DNA of 64,000 nt from Pseudomonas eucalypticola (GCF_013374995.1 NZ_CP056030.1:1086501-1150500), one strand, 5' to 3'; counted from the first letter of the stretch, positions 18,971-30,001 are shown. Notes: generated by a model from the sequence alone, not told the origin. A program made the numbers and translations.

Positions 18971-20437
18971 TCAGGAATGCTTGCGCTGCACCGGCCGCAA
19001 CAGTTCGGTCGGCGGCATCTCGCAGCTGATCTTGCGCCCCAGCAGCGCCTCGATCGACGGCAGCTGATAGGAGTCGTCCTCGCCGGCAAAGCTGATCGAC
19101 ACACCGTTCGCCCCCGCGCGGCCGGTGCGACCAATGCGGTGCACGTAGTCGTCCGGGTCTTCCGGCAGGGTGAAGTTGATCACATGGCTGATGCCGTCGA
19201 TGTGGATGCCACGGCCGGCCACGTCGGTGGCCACCAGCACGCGGATCTTGCCTTCGCGGAAGCCTTCCAGGGTCTTGATGCGCTTGTGCTGCGGCACGTC
19301 GCCTGACAGCTGCGCGGCGTTGACGCCGTCACGCACCAGCTTTTCCTCGATGCGCCGTACCTCGTCCTTGCGGTTGGCGAACACCATCACCCGCTCCCAG
19401 CCGTTGTCGTTGACCAGGTTGTACAGCAGCTTGTACTTGTCGCTGCCGGCCACGGCGTAGACATGCTGCTCCACGGTTTCGCTGGCGACGTTCTCTGGCT
19501 CGATCTCGACGATGGCAGGGTCGGTGGTCCACTGCTTGGCCAGGTTCATCACGTCGTCGGTGAAGGTGGCGGAGAACAGCAGGGTCTGGCGCTCGCTTTT
19601 CGGCGGGGTCTGGCGAATGATCTGGCGGACCTGTGGAATGAAACCCATGTCCAGCATGCGATCGGCTTCGTCCAGCACCATCACCTCGACCATGTCCAGG
19701 TGCACCTCGCCGCGCTGGTTGAAGTCCAGCAGGCGGCCAGGGGTAGCGACCAGGATGTCGCAGTGGCGGGCTTCCAGCTGCTTGAGCTGCTTGTCGAAGT
19801 CCATGCCACCGACGAAGGTCATGACGTTCAGGCCGGTGTACTTGGTCAGCGCCGCGGCGTCCTTGGCGATCTGCACCACGAGTTCGCGGGTCGGGGCGAT
19901 GATCAATGCCCGCGGCTCGCCCATGTAGCGTTCCTTGGGCGGTGGGGTCTGCTGCAACTGGGTGATGATCGAGATCAGGAACGCGGCGGTCTTGCCGGTA
20001 CCGGTCTGGGCCCGGCCGATCGCGTCCTTGCCCTTGAGGGTAAAGCCCAGCACCTGCGCCTGGATCGGCGTGCAGTAGGGGAACCCCAGGTCATGAATGG
20101 CGTGCATCAGGTCCGCGGATAGCTTGAAGTCGTGAAAGCGGGTCTTGCCTTCCTGCGGTTCGACCTTGAACTCTTCCAGTTTCCACAGGGCGCGGGGAGG
20201 CTTGGGCTTGCGCTCGCGAGGGGAGGGTTTGACCCGCTCGGCGTCCAGGTTTGGCTGGGGGGCGACGGCAGTTGCTTCCCGTGCTGGCGCCAGCACGACA
20301 GGGGCTGGGGCCTCTGGCTCCGGCGGTTGGGGGATGGCCGCTTCCCGAGCCGGGCTCGGTGCCACAGGAGCAGTCATTTCGGCTGCGAGCGGCTCAGCCC
20401 CGCTTTTTCCGAACAGGTTCTTGAGTGCTTTGAGCAC
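18971..20437 (-). CDS. rhlB: DEAD-box ATP-dependent RNA helicase, RhlB type
   Basis: 488 residues. An N-terminal extension of about 100 residues rich in Pro/Ala and basic residues is followed by a standard two-domain DEAD helicase: Q-motif near [10 protein letters not shown], Walker [18 protein letters not shown], and [10 protein letters not shown]. Pseudomonas RhlB has such an N-terminal extension, and the start [11 protein letters not shown] fits it. It unwinds RNA and probably works with the degradosome; that partner role is inferred from the family. Monocistronic here, convergent with moaE. Confidence 0.85.
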   Translation of the reverse strand: MLKALKNLFGKSGAEPLAAEMTAPVAPSPAREAAIPQPPEPEAPAPVVLAPAREATAVAPQPNLDAERVKPSPRERKPKPPRALWKLEEFKVEPQEGKTRFHDFKLSADLMHAIHDLGFPYCTPIQAQVLGFTLKGKDAIGRAQTGTGKTAAFLISIITQLQQTPPPKERYMGEPRALIIAPTRELVVQIAKDAAALTKYTGLNVMTFVGGMDFDKQLKQLEARHCDILVATPGRLLDFNQRGEVHLDMVEVMVLDEADRMLDMGFIPQVRQIIRQTPPKSERQTLLFSATFTDDVMNLAKQWTTDPAIVEIEPENVASETVEQHVYAVAGSDKYKLLYNLVNDNGWERVMVFANRKDEVRRIEEKLVRDGVNAAQLSGDVPQHKRIKTLEGFREGKIRVLVATDVAGRGIHIDGISHVINFTLPEDPDDYVHRIGRTGRAGANGVSISFAGEDDSYQLPSIEALLGRKISCEMPPTELLRPVQRKHS

Positions 20438-20500
20438 GGTCTTCTCATTAATTGGTTAAGGAATGTACGCCGGGCAGTGTAATGCAAGAATCGGGCGCGG

Positions 20501-20526
20501 TGTAGCAGCGGCCGCATGGCCGCGTC
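20501..20526. repeat. Single REP-like element
   Basis: The stretch begins GTAGCAGCGG and ends GGCCGCGTC, the same two blocks found in both arms of the inverted pair at 25941-26028. It lies between rhlB and the esterase gene. Probably one member of a dispersed REP family. Confidence 0.5.
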
Positions 20527-20592
20527 ACAAGCGCCCAGGTTACCAGGCGAGGCGCGGGGCGCTGGGCGCAGCCTGGCGGCAGCCGCTGCGGA

Positions 20593-21303
<711 letters not shown>

Positions 21304-21384
21304 TCAGGGCGATACAGGAAAAAGATGTCGCACGGTGGCAAGTTTTCCCATTGACGAGGGCTGAAACGCTTGCGCGCTGTAACG

Positions 21385-21400
21385 TGGTACGCGCTTTGCT
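21385..21400 (+). promoter_or_regulatory. Sigma-54 (RpoN) promoter of aapJQMP
   Basis: TGGTACG...TTTGCT: the invariant GG (21386-21387) and GC (21398-21399) are exactly 10 bases apart, and the flanks fit TGGCACG-N4-TTGCA with one change. It lies about 325 bp upstream of aapJ in the right direction. Acidic amino-acid transporters of Pseudomonas are known RpoN targets. Confidence 0.7.
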
Positions 21401-21701
21401 ATGTATCCGCCAAGTGGAAGGAAAACCCCATCCGGTAACACTAACAGGCTGGGAGCCGGGAGGCCAAAGCGGTTCAACCGCCATTGGGTGGTCTACCTTC
21501 CACGGGTCACGCGAAACGACAGGGGCGAAGCATAACGCCTCATCTGTTCGACCGATCAAGGAGCCGTGAGTTTGCACAACGCCCGAAGGCGGCCTGCGCT
21601 CACACAATCAAAAAATGAGTCCTGAAACGCTTGACCCAAAAACAAGCCGGCACGGGGTCGAAATCGCCTCAAAAGGGTGCGACAGGACACACGCTCTACA
21701 C

Positions 21702-21712
21702 AACAAGAGCAA
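21702..21712 (+). promoter_or_regulatory. Possible Hfq/Crc (CA-motif) site at the aapJ ribosome-binding site
   Basis: AACAAGAGCAA lies 4 bases before GGAGG of aapJ. The Hfq/Crc target pattern is AAnAAnAA; this stretch matches with one G. Catabolite repression of amino-acid uptake through such sites is common in Pseudomonas. Weak on its own. Confidence 0.3.
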
Positions 21713-21725
21713 TTTGGAGGTTTGA

Positions 21726-22754
21726 ATGAAAATGCTGAAATCCACCCTGGCTGTCCTGACTGCCGCCACCGTTCTGGGGGTAAGCGGTTTCGCCCAGGCA
21801 GGCGCCACTCTGGACGCGATTCAGAAGAAAGGTTTCATTCAGTGCGGCGTCAGTGACGGCTTGCCTGGCTTCTCGGTTCCGGACTCCACCGGCAAGATCC
21901 AGGGCATCGACGCCGACGTCTGCCGCGCCGTGGCCGCCGCCGTGTTCGGTGATGCTACCAAGGTCAAGTTCAGCCAGCTGAACGCCAAGGAGCGCTTCAC
22001 CGCCTTGCAGTCCGGTGAAATCGATGTGCTGTCGCGCAACACCACCTGGACCAGCTCCCGTGACGCCGGCATGGGCCTGATGTTCACCGGTGTCACCTAT
22101 TACGACGGCGTGGGCTTCCTGGCCAACAAGAAACTGGGCGTCAAGAGTGCCAAGGAACTGGACGGTGCAACCATCTGCATCCAGGCCGGTACGACCACCG
22201 AACTGAACGTGTCGGACTACTTCCGCGCCAATGGCCTGAAGTACACCCCGATCACCTTCGACACCTCCGATGAAAGCGCCAAGTCCCTGGAAAGCGGCCG
22301 TTGCGACGTGCTGACCTCCGACAAATCGCAGCTTTACGCACAGCGTTCCAAGCTGGGTACGCCGGGCGACTACGTGGTATTGCCGGAAACCATCTCCAAG
22401 GAGCCTCTGGGCCCGGTCGTGCGCAAGGGCGACGAAGAGTGGTTCAGCATCGTCAAGTGGACCCTGTTCGCCATGCTCAACGCTGAAGAGGCAGGCATCA
22501 CGTCCAAGAACGTGATGGAAGAAGCCAAGTCCACCAAAAACCCTGACGTGGCGCGCCTGCTGGGCGGCGACGGCGAGTATGGCAAGGACCTGAAGCTGCC
22601 CAAGGACTGGGTCGTGAAGATCGTTTCGCAAGTGGGCAACTACGGCGAAGTGTTCGAGAAAAACCTGGGCAAGAGCACGCCGCTGGCCATTGACCGCGGT
22701 TTGAACGCCCTGTGGAACAACGGCGGTATCCAGTACGCACCACCCGTACGTTAA
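21726..22754 (+). CDS. aapJ: Amino-acid ABC transporter periplasmic binding protein AapJ
   Basis: 342 residues: signal peptide of about 23 residues (ending GFAQA), then a type II solute-binding protein with family segments KKGFIQCGVSDGLPGFS, LQSGEIDVLSRNTTWTSSRD and GVTYYDGVGF. It binds L-amino acids, probably glutamate/aspartate and related ones, for the AapQMP permease. The ATG has GGAGG 5 bases upstream. It is separated from aapQ by a 12-bp stem-loop, which would favour a higher level of binding protein than permease. Confidence 0.94.
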   Translation: MKMLKSTLAVLTAATVLGVSGFAQAGATLDAIQKKGFIQCGVSDGLPGFSVPDSTGKIQGIDADVCRAVAAAVFGDATKVKFSQLNAKERFTALQSGEIDVLSRNTTWTSSRDAGMGLMFTGVTYYDGVGFLANKKLGVKSAKELDGATICIQAGTTTELNVSDYFRANGLKYTPITFDTSDESAKSLESGRCDVLTSDKSQLYAQRSKLGTPGDYVVLPETISKEPLGPVVRKGDEEWFSIVKWTLFAMLNAEEAGITSKNVMEEAKSTKNPDVARLLGGDGEYGKDLKLPKDWVVKIVSQVGNYGEVFEKNLGKSTPLAIDRGLNALWNNGGIQYAPPVR

Positions 22755-22763
22755 GCCGGCCCC

Positions 22764-22793
22764 GCGCCTGGCGGCCCGTATGCCGCCAGGCGC
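22764..22793 (+). other. Stem-loop between aapJ and aapQ
   Basis: GCGCCTGGCGGC (22764-22775) and GCCGCCAGGCGC (22782-22793) form a perfect 12-bp stem with a 6-base loop, 9 bp after the aapJ stop. No U-run follows. Similar hairpins in transporter operons protect the binding-protein part of the transcript and limit read-through. Confidence 0.75.
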
Positions 22794-22823
22794 TGTTACA
22801 TTCCCTTTCTTCCGGGGCACTTC

Positions 22824-24002
22824 ATGCAAAATCAAATCGGCGCACCCAAAGGGTTTTCCCTGACCGATCCACGTGTGCGTGCGTGGCTATTCCAGATCAT
22901 CACCATCGTGGTGGTGGTCAGCCTGGGCTGGTACCTGTTCCACAACACCCAGACCAACCTGCAACATCGCGGCATCACTTCCGGTTTCGACTTCCTTGAA
23001 CGCAGTGCCGGCTTCGGCATCGCCCAGCACCTGATCGACTACACCGAGTCGGACAGCTACGCGCGAGTGTTCGTCATCGGCCTGCTCAACACCCTGCTGG
23101 TGACCTTCATCGGCGTCATCCTGGCTACCTTGCTGGGTTTTATCATCGGCGTGGCACGGCTGTCGCCGAACTGGATGATCAGCAAGCTGGCCACTGTGTA
23201 CGTGGAAACCTTCCGCAACATTCCGCCGCTGCTGCAAATTCTGTTCTGGTATTTCGCCGTGTTCCTGACCATGCCAGGGCCACGGGGCAGCCATAACCTG
23301 TGGAACATGTTCTACGTCAGTAACCGCGGGCTGAACATGCCTGCCGCCCTCAAGGCAGATGGCATGTGGCCGTTCCTGATTGCCGTGGTGGTGGCGTTCG
23401 TGGCCATTGGCGTGATGGTCAAGTGGGCCAACAAGCGTTTCGAAGACACCGGCGTGCCGTTCCACAAGTTCTGGGCCGGCCTTGGCCTGCTGGTGGTTAT
23501 CCCGGCGTTGAGCGTGCTGGTGTTCGGCAGCCCCGTGCATTGGGAAATGCCAGAGCTGCGCGGCTTCAACTTCGTCGGTGGCTGGGTGATGATCCCGGAA
23601 CTGCTGGCCCTGACCCTGGCCCTGACGGTGTACACCGCGGCGTTCATTGCCGAGATCGTGCGTTCGGGCATCAAGTCGGTGAGCCACGGCCAGACCGAGG
23701 CAGCGCGCTCCCTGGGCCTGCGCCCCGGGCCGACACTGCGCAAGGTGATCATCCCCCAGGCGCTGCGGGTCATCATTCCGCCGCTGACCAGCCAGTACCT
23801 GAACCTGGCGAAGAACTCTTCCCTGGCCGCCGGTATCGGCTACCCGGAAATGGTCTCGCTGTTCGCCGGCACGGTGCTCAACCAGACCGGCCAGGCCATC
23901 GAAGTCATCGCCATTACCATGAGCGTGTACCTGGCGATCAGCATCAGCATTTCCTTGCTGATGAACTGGTACAACAAGCGCATTGCGCTGATCGAGCGGT
24001 GA
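22824..24002 (+). CDS. aapQ: Amino-acid ABC transporter permease AapQ
   Basis: 392 residues, inner-membrane permease of the HisMQ group with an N-terminal extension typical of AapQ. The first helix is at about 21-35, and a cluster of helices follows; the EAA loop is EAARSLGLRPGPTLRKV, which contacts the ATPase, and VIIPQALRVIIPP follows. It pairs with AapM to form the heterodimeric channel. It lies 69 bp after aapJ and 10 bp before aapM. Confidence 0.94.
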   Translation: MQNQIGAPKGFSLTDPRVRAWLFQIITIVVVVSLGWYLFHNTQTNLQHRGITSGFDFLERSAGFGIAQHLIDYTESDSYARVFVIGLLNTLLVTFIGVILATLLGFIIGVARLSPNWMISKLATVYVETFRNIPPLLQILFWYFAVFLTMPGPRGSHNLWNMFYVSNRGLNMPAALKADGMWPFLIAVVVAFVAIGVMVKWANKRFEDTGVPFHKFWAGLGLLVVIPALSVLVFGSPVHWEMPELRGFNFVGGWVMIPELLALTLALTVYTAAFIAEIVRSGIKSVSHGQTEAARSLGLRPGPTLRKVIIPQALRVIIPPLTSQYLNLAKNSSLAAGIGYPEMVSLFAGTVLNQTGQAIEVIAITMSVYLAISISISLLMNWYNKRIALIER

Positions 24003-24012
24003 GGAAACGCCC

Positions 24013-25113
24013 ATGACGACGTCGCACGTATTCAAACCCAATATGCCCCCGCCCAACCTGGCGGTCGGCCCTGTCGCCTGGATGCGCACCAACCTGTTTT
24101 CCAGCTGGTTCAACACCCTGTTGACCCTGCTGGCGCTGTACCTGATCTACCTGATCGTGCCGCCGCTGCTGAGCTGGGCGTTCCTGGACGCCAACTGGGT
24201 GGGCACCACCCGCGAAGACTGCACCAAGGCGGGCGCCTGCTGGGTGTTCATCGAGCAGCGCTTCGGCCAGTTCATGTACGGTTACTACCCGCCTGAACTG
24301 CGCTGGCGCGTGGACCTGACCGTGTGGCTGGCCGTGCTGGGCGCCGCGCCGCTGTTCATCCCGCGCATCCCGCGCAAGGTGGTGTACGGCCTGAGCTTCC
24401 TGGTGGTCTACCCGATCGTTGCCTTCATCCTGCTGCGCGGTGGTTTCTTCGGCCTGGAGAACGTGGCGACCAGCCAATGGGGCGGCCTGATGCTGACCCT
24501 GGTGATTGCCACCGTGGGCATCGCCGGCGCCTTGCCGCTGGGTATTGTGCTGGCCCTGGGCCGGCGCTCGAAGATGCCGGCGGTGAAGGTGGTGTGCGTG
24601 ACCTTCATCGAGTTCTGGCGCGGCGTGCCGTTGATTACCGTGCTGTTCATGTCCTCGGTGATGCTGCCGTTGTTCCTGCCCGAAGGCATGAGCTTCGACA
24701 AGCTGCTGCGAGCGCTGATCGGCGTCATCATGTTCCAGTCGGCCTACGTGGCCGAGGTGGTGCGTGGCGGCCTGCAGGCGATTCCCAAGGGTCAGTACGA
24801 AGCCGCTTCGGCCATGGGCCTGGGTTACTGGCGCAGCATGGGCCTGGTGATTCTGCCGCAAGCGCTCAAGCTGGTGATTCCGGGTATCGTCAATACCCTG
24901 ATCGCGTTGTTCAAGGACACGAGCCTGGTGATCATCATCGGCCTGTTCGACCTGCTCAACAGCGTCAAGCAAGCCGCCGCCGACCCCAAATGGCTGGGCA
25001 TGGCCACCGAAGGCTATGTGTTTGCCGCCGTCGTTTTCTGGATTTTCTGTTTCAGTATGTCCCGCTACTCCGTGCACCTGGAGCGCAAGCTGGACACTGG
25101 CCACAAGCGCTAG
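24013..25113 (+). CDS. aapM: Amino-acid ABC transporter permease AapM
   Basis: 366 residues, second permease subunit. Several hydrophobic helices span residues about 35-60 and 105-350; the EAA loop reads [18 protein letters not shown]. The family's long insertion with Cys ([10 protein letters not shown]) is present. Its start follows aapQ by 10 bp and it precedes aapP by 10 bp, in one operon. Confidence 0.94.
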   Translation: MTTSHVFKPNMPPPNLAVGPVAWMRTNLFSSWFNTLLTLLALYLIYLIVPPLLSWAFLDANWVGTTREDCTKAGACWVFIEQRFGQFMYGYYPPELRWRVDLTVWLAVLGAAPLFIPRIPRKVVYGLSFLVVYPIVAFILLRGGFFGLENVATSQWGGLMLTLVIATVGIAGALPLGIVLALGRRSKMPAVKVVCVTFIEFWRGVPLITVLFMSSVMLPLFLPEGMSFDKLLRALIGVIMFQSAYVAEVVRGGLQAIPKGQYEAASAMGLGYWRSMGLVILPQALKLVIPGIVNTLIALFKDTSLVIIIGLFDLLNSVKQAAADPKWLGMATEGYVFAAVVFWIFCFSMSRYSVHLERKLDTGHKR

Positions 25114-25123
25114 GAGTGTCATC

Positions 25124-25888
<765 letters not shown>

Positions 25889-25902
25889 CCTACCCCTCCC
25901 AG

Positions 25903-25927
25903 AACCCGGCCACTCGCCGGGTTTTTT
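25903..25927 (+). terminator. Rho-independent terminator of aapJQMP
   Basis: AACCCGGC and GCCGGGTT form an 8-bp stem with a 5-base loop, followed by TTTTT, starting 15 bp after the aapP stop. A classic intrinsic terminator. Confidence 0.9.
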
Positions 25928-25940
25928 ATTCCCATGATCC

Positions 25941-26028
25941 GGTAGCAGCGGACCCGGCCGCGTCGACGGTCCATTCGGTTTGCCTGATGCTGCGCGGTGA
26001 CCGTGACGCGGCCAGGTCCGCTGCTACC
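25941..26028. repeat. Inverted pair of REP elements (REPIN-like)
   Basis: The 24-base arm at 25941-25964 (starting GGTAGCAGCGGACC) recurs inverted at 26005-26028 with one mismatch, around a 40-base centre. The arm shares GTAGCAGCGG and GGCCGCGTC blocks with the single element at 20501. It lies between the aap terminator and the GntR gene. No REP-associated transposase is in the window. Confidence 0.7.
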
Positions 26029-26131
26029 AGGCTGGACTCTCCTGCCGACAAATGGCTAGCAATTTTTCTTGCCTAGCTATGCCGCGTTCTTTACCCTACC
26101 TATCTACTTGAATTCATCGGATGATTGGACG

Positions 26132-26788
26132 ATGTCCACCCTGATAAAACGTTCCCTGGTTGACCAGGCCCTGGACCAGTTGCGCGAGCGCATTACCCGT
26201 GGCCACTGGGCGGTAGGCCAGCGCCTGCCCACCGAGCCGGAGCTTGCCCTGGAACTGGGTATCAGCCGCAACACCGTGCGTGAAGCCATGCGTGTGCTGG
26301 CCTTCAGCGGCATGATCGATATTCGCCAGGGCGACGGCAGCTACCTGCGCGGCAGCGTCGACCCGTTCGATACGCTGAGGGTGCTGTCCAATTGCTCCAT
26401 CGAACAGGCACGGGAAACCCGGCGCATCATCGAGGTGGAAGCCATCGGCCTGGCCGCTCGGCGGCGCACTGAGCAAGACCTGCAAGCGCTGCATGCCGCG
26501 CTCGAGCACAGTAGCGCCCACTACCACACTGACCTCGACAGTTACATTGCCTGCGACCTGGTGTTTCACCGCTTGCTGGTGGACGCCGCGCACAACCCCA
26601 CGTTGAGTCAGCTGTACCGGTTTTTCTCCAGCGTTGTCGGCGAGGCGATTCTGCATTCGCTCAACCACACCCCACGCAACCTTCACGTATTCGACTTGCA
26701 CGGCGAACTGCTGGCCGCCATTGAAGCAAGCGACCCGGAACGGGCCATGTCGATCTGCCGCGAGCTGATCGACTGCCCGGACCTTTGA
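26132..26788 (+). CDS. GntR family (FadR subfamily) transcriptional regulator
   Basis: 218 residues. N-terminal winged helix-turn-helix (about 1-70: LPTEPELALELGISRNTVREAMRVL), C-terminal all-helical FCD ligand domain with DLVFHRLLVDAAHN, whose Asp/His residues usually bind a metal. The ATG at 26132 is preferred as the family start; an upstream in-frame ATG would add 21 non-similar residues. It is 15 bp upstream of the MFS gene and probably controls it; the effector is unknown, with a carboxylic acid or nitrogen compound most likely for this subfamily. Confidence 0.87.
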   Translation: MSTLIKRSLVDQALDQLRERITRGHWAVGQRLPTEPELALELGISRNTVREAMRVLAFSGMIDIRQGDGSYLRGSVDPFDTLRVLSNCSIEQARETRRIIEVEAIGLAARRRTEQDLQALHAALEHSSAHYHTDLDSYIACDLVFHRLLVDAAHNPTLSQLYRFFSSVVGEAILHSLNHTPRNLHVFDLHGELLAAIEASDPERAMSICRELIDCPDL

Positions 26789-26803
26789 TCGAGGAACTGC
26801 CTT

Positions 26804-28030
26804 ATGTCCACTCCAACCACCGAGGCGCTGAAGATGCCTGCCGATCAAACTGCCGCCGTGCCGCGGCCCTGGCTGTTGCTGCTGGGCCTGGTGCTGGTGG
26901 CCCTGAACCTGCGCCCGGCGCTTTCGAGCATGGCGCCGTTGCTGGGGCAGGTTTCCCATGACCTGGGCCTGAGTGGTTCAACCGCGGGGCTTTTGACCAC
27001 ACTGCCCGTGTTGTGCCTGGGGTTGTTCGCGCCGTTGGCGCCCCTGCTGTCCCGGCGTTTTGGCGCCGAACGCGTGGTGTTGGGCATTCTGCTGGTGCTG
27101 GCGGCGGGCATCGCCCTGCGCAGCCAGCTGGGGGTGGTTGGGCTGTTCGCCGGCAGTATCCTGTCCGGGGCCAGTATTGGCATCATCGGTGTGCTACTGC
27201 CCGGCATCGTCAAGCGCGACTTTGCCAAGCAAGCGGGCACCATGACCGGCGTTTACACCATGGCGCTGTGCCTGGGCGCGGCCCTTGCCGCAGGCGCCAG
27301 CGTGCCCCTGGCCGAGGCCTTTGGCCACCGCTGGGCCATGGGGCTAGGGTTCTGGGTAGTGCCCGCACTGCTGGCCGCGGTGTTCTGGTTGCCCCAGACG
27401 CGGGCCCGGCATGGCGCCCACCATGCGCGCTACCGGGTGCGTGGCCTGTTTCGTGACCGCCTGGCGTGGCAGGTGACCCTGTTCATGGGGCTGCAGTCGT
27501 CGTTGGCCTACATCGTGTTTGGCTGGTTGCCGTCGATGTTGATGGGGCGCGGCCTGGATGCTGCCGAAGCGGGGCTGGTGCTGTCGTTCTCCATCCTTGT
27601 TCAGCTGGGCAGCTCGTTGATCGCACCGTGGTTGGCCACCCGCGGTCGTGACCAGCGCATCGCCATCGTTACCGTGATGGGCTTGACCCTGGCGGGCTTG
27701 TTCGGCTGCCTCTACGCGCCGCTGGGCGGGCTGTGGTTCTGGGCCGTGGTGCTGGGGTTGGGGCAGGGCGCCATGTTCGCCGTGGCCCTGACCTTGATCG
27801 TGCTGCGCGCCAGCGATGCCCACGTGGCAGCCAACCTGTCGAGTATGGCCCAGGGTATCGGCTACACGCTGGCCTCTATGGGCCCGCTGGCCGTGGGCCT
27901 GGTGCATGACTGGAGTGGCGGCTGGAACGCGGTAGGCTGGATCTTCGCGGTGATCGGCACCCTGGCGATCATCGCGGGCATGGGCGCCGGGCGGTCGCTG
28001 CACGTGAACGTCACCAGCGAAAAGATCTGA
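26804..28030 (+). CDS. MFS transporter, CynX/NimT family
   Basis: 408 residues with about 12 hydrophobic helices beginning PWLLLLGLVLVALNLRPA, a family hallmark (the NLRP segment), and LPGIVKRDF after helix 4. Members include the cyanate transporter CynX and the nitroimidazole exporter NimT; the substrate here cannot be deduced. It follows the GntR gene by 15 bp, so the two probably form an operon. The last residues lack any extra domain. Confidence 0.87.
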   Translation: MSTPTTEALKMPADQTAAVPRPWLLLLGLVLVALNLRPALSSMAPLLGQVSHDLGLSGSTAGLLTTLPVLCLGLFAPLAPLLSRRFGAERVVLGILLVLAAGIALRSQLGVVGLFAGSILSGASIGIIGVLLPGIVKRDFAKQAGTMTGVYTMALCLGAALAAGASVPLAEAFGHRWAMGLGFWVVPALLAAVFWLPQTRARHGAHHARYRVRGLFRDRLAWQVTLFMGLQSSLAYIVFGWLPSMLMGRGLDAAEAGLVLSFSILVQLGSSLIAPWLATRGRDQRIAIVTVMGLTLAGLFGCLYAPLGGLWFWAVVLGLGQGAMFAVALTLIVLRASDAHVAANLSSMAQGIGYTLASMGPLAVGLVHDWSGGWNAVGWIFAVIGTLAIIAGMGAGRSLHVNVTSEKI

Positions 28031-28134
28031 AACCGACATGCCCTGGTCCTGCATCTGAAAGGGCATGTGGCGCGATGCGGTGCATTGCCGGACGGAACTG
28101 CTAGGATGGCAGGACTTCAACCAGAGTCCTGCCC

Positions 28135-28605
28135 ATGAGCGAAGCCAACGCAGCCCTGATCACCCGTTTCTACCTGGCTTTCCAGCGCCTGGATGCCGAG
28201 GCCATGGCCGCCAGCTACACCGACGACGTGGTGTTCAGCGACCCGGCGTTCGGGACGTTGCGCGGCCAGGACGCAGGCGACATGTGGCGGATGCTGGCAG
28301 CGCGGGCCAAGGACTTTTCTCTGACCTTCGACCATGTCCACGCCGGTGACCACCACGGCAGTGCCAACTGGACGGCGACGTACCTGTTCAGCCAGACCGG
28401 CCGCACGGTGGTGAACCACATCCATGCCCGCTTCGTTTTCCGTGACGGCAAGATCTGCGAACACCACGATCACTTCGACTTCTGGCGCTGGTCGCGCCAG
28501 GCCCTGGGTACCCCCGGCCTGCTGCTGGGCTGGACGCCGTTGCTCAAGGGCAAGGTGCGCGGCCAGGCACTCAAGGGCCTGCGCGCCTTCCAGGCAGGCC
28601 GCTGA
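28135..28605 (+). CDS. Nuclear transport factor 2 family (SnoaL-like) protein
   Basis: 156 residues, one alpha+beta cone fold. Features: [20 protein letters not shown] at the start, [13 protein letters not shown], and [22 protein letters not shown] near residues 95-120, which is typical of SnoaL-like proteins. Such proteins act as small cyclases, isomerases or binding proteins; there is no evidence for a particular reaction. GIY-YIG gene follows at 11 bp spacing, so they may be co-transcribed. Confidence 0.8.
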   Translation: MSEANAALITRFYLAFQRLDAEAMAASYTDDVVFSDPAFGTLRGQDAGDMWRMLAARAKDFSLTFDHVHAGDHHGSANWTATYLFSQTGRTVVNHIHARFVFRDGKICEHHDHFDFWRWSRQALGTPGLLLGWTPLLKGKVRGQALKGLRAFQAGR

Positions 28606-28616
28606 GCAAACGGGCC

Positions 28617-28922
28617 ATGAGTGAAGTGACTTCCCTGTGCAAACCTTGGTACGTCTATCTGGTGCGCGCCGCGAACGGTTCGCTCTACTGCGGGATCAGC
28701 GATAACCCCCAGCGCCGCTTCACCCAGCACCAGAGCGGCAAGGGCGCGCGTTTCTTCAGTTCCAGCCCCGCCGTGGCGCTGGTGTACGTGGAGTGCTGGC
28801 CGGACAAGGGCGAGGCGTTGCGCCAGGAACGCTTGATCAAGCGCCTGCGCAAAAGCGCCAAGGAGCGCCTGGTGGCGTCCTGGGTGCCAATTGATCCGGT
28901 TGATGAGCCACTATCGGCGTGA
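28617..28922 (+). CDS. GIY-YIG nuclease superfamily protein (YhbQ-like)
   Basis: 101 residues. The domain starts [18 protein letters not shown] (the GIY-YIG signature is here VYLV...YCGIS), followed by the catalytic Arg in PQRRFTQH and the Glu in [11 protein letters not shown] near residue 78. Stand-alone small members such as YhbQ are structure-specific nucleases or DNA-binding proteins of unsettled function. Two starts are possible; 28617 is used because it has the ATG nearest the preceding stop. Confidence 0.85.
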   Translation: MSEVTSLCKPWYVYLVRAANGSLYCGISDNPQRRFTQHQSGKGARFFSSSPAVALVYVECWPDKGEALRQERLIKRLRKSAKERLVASWVPIDPVDEPLSA

Positions 28923-28986
28923 GTGGCTAGGCCCTGTCGGGGCGGGCGAGTAAGCTTGGGCTTTTAGCCCTGCGGCGGAGCCGAAG

Positions 28987-29922
28987 ATGACCGAGCTGAT
29001 CCTTCACCATTACCCCACGTCCCCGTTCGCCGAAAAGACCCGCCTGATGCTGGGGTTCAAGGGCCTGTCCTGGCGTTCCGTGCTGATCTCACCGGTCATG
29101 CCCAAGCCTGATCTGGTGGCGCTCACCGGTGGCTACCGCAAGACCCCGGTGCTGCAGGTAGGCGCGGACATCTATTGCGACACCGCGCTGATCGCTCGCC
29201 GCCTGGATCAGGAAAAAGCCCTGCCGGCGTTTTTTCCGGAGGGCCAGGAAATGACCGTGGCGACCTTCGCCGCCTGGGCCGATTCGGAGTTGTTCAAACA
29301 CGCGGTCAGCCTGGTATTCCAACCCGAATCCGTGGCCGTGCGCTTCGCGCGCCTGCCCCCGGAAGCGGTGAAAGCGTTCATTGCCGACCGTACCCAGCTG
29401 TTCAGCGGTGGCTCGGCCACGCGCGTCCCGTTGGAACAGGCCAAGCACCAATGGCCGGTGTTCATGGCGCGCCTGGAGCAGCAACTGCAACGCGAGGAGG
29501 GCGACTACCTGTTCGGCGAGCCGTCGGTGGCCGACTTCGCGCTGGCTCATCCCCTGTGGTTCCTCAAAGGCACCCCGGTGACGTCACCCCTGGTGGACGA
29601 ATACCCGGCGGTGCACGGTTGGCTGGGCCGGGTGCTGGGCTTCGGCCATGGCGCCAACAGTGAGCTGAGTGCCGAAGAGGCATTGACAGTGGCGCGCACC
29701 AGTGTGCCGGCGCCGTTGCCGGATGATGATTTTGTCGACCCCAATGGCTTCAAGGCGGGCGATCAGGTGACCATTGCTGCGATCGACTACGGCGTTGACC
29801 CCGTGGCAGGCGAGTTGCTGTTCGCGGGGCGTGAGGCATTGATTCTGCGCCGCGAAGACCCACGCGCCGGGACCGTGCATGTGCACTTTCCGCGGCTGGG
29901 TTTCAAGCTCGACAAACACTGA
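28987..29922 (+). CDS. Glutathione S-transferase family protein with C-terminal extension
   Basis: 311 residues. The N-terminal thioredoxin fold (1-80) has HHYPTSPFAEKTRLML, with Ser12 or Tyr9 near the usual active-site place, and the cis-Pro loop KTPVLQV. A helical GST C-terminal domain runs to about residue 235. The last 60-70 residues form an extra small beta-rich segment (DFVDPNGFKAGDQVTIAAID...), which standard 200-220-residue GSTs lack. Substrate unknown. A long hairpin region follows the stop. Confidence 0.85.
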   Translation: MTELILHHYPTSPFAEKTRLMLGFKGLSWRSVLISPVMPKPDLVALTGGYRKTPVLQVGADIYCDTALIARRLDQEKALPAFFPEGQEMTVATFAAWADSELFKHAVSLVFQPESVAVRFARLPPEAVKAFIADRTQLFSGGSATRVPLEQAKHQWPVFMARLEQQLQREEGDYLFGEPSVADFALAHPLWFLKGTPVTSPLVDEYPAVHGWLGRVLGFGHGANSELSAEEALTVARTSVPAPLPDDDFVDPNGFKAGDQVTIAAIDYGVDPVAGELLFAGREALILRREDPRAGTVHVHFPRLGFKLDKH

Positions 29923-29948
29923 GGCGCGGCGCACCACAGTGACATCGT

Positions 29949-30001
29949 AGTCACGGGGTAGTTTGACAGGGAATCCATGGTCGAGTTGTCAGACCGTGAC
30001 T
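29949..30001. terminator. Hairpin between GST gene and orphan gene
   Basis: AGTCACGG (29949-29956) pairs with CCGTGACT (29994-30001), with an inner TGACA/TGTCA pair (29964-29968 and 29987-29991). It lies between two convergent stop codons and may end both transcripts. No long U-run. Confidence 0.5.
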
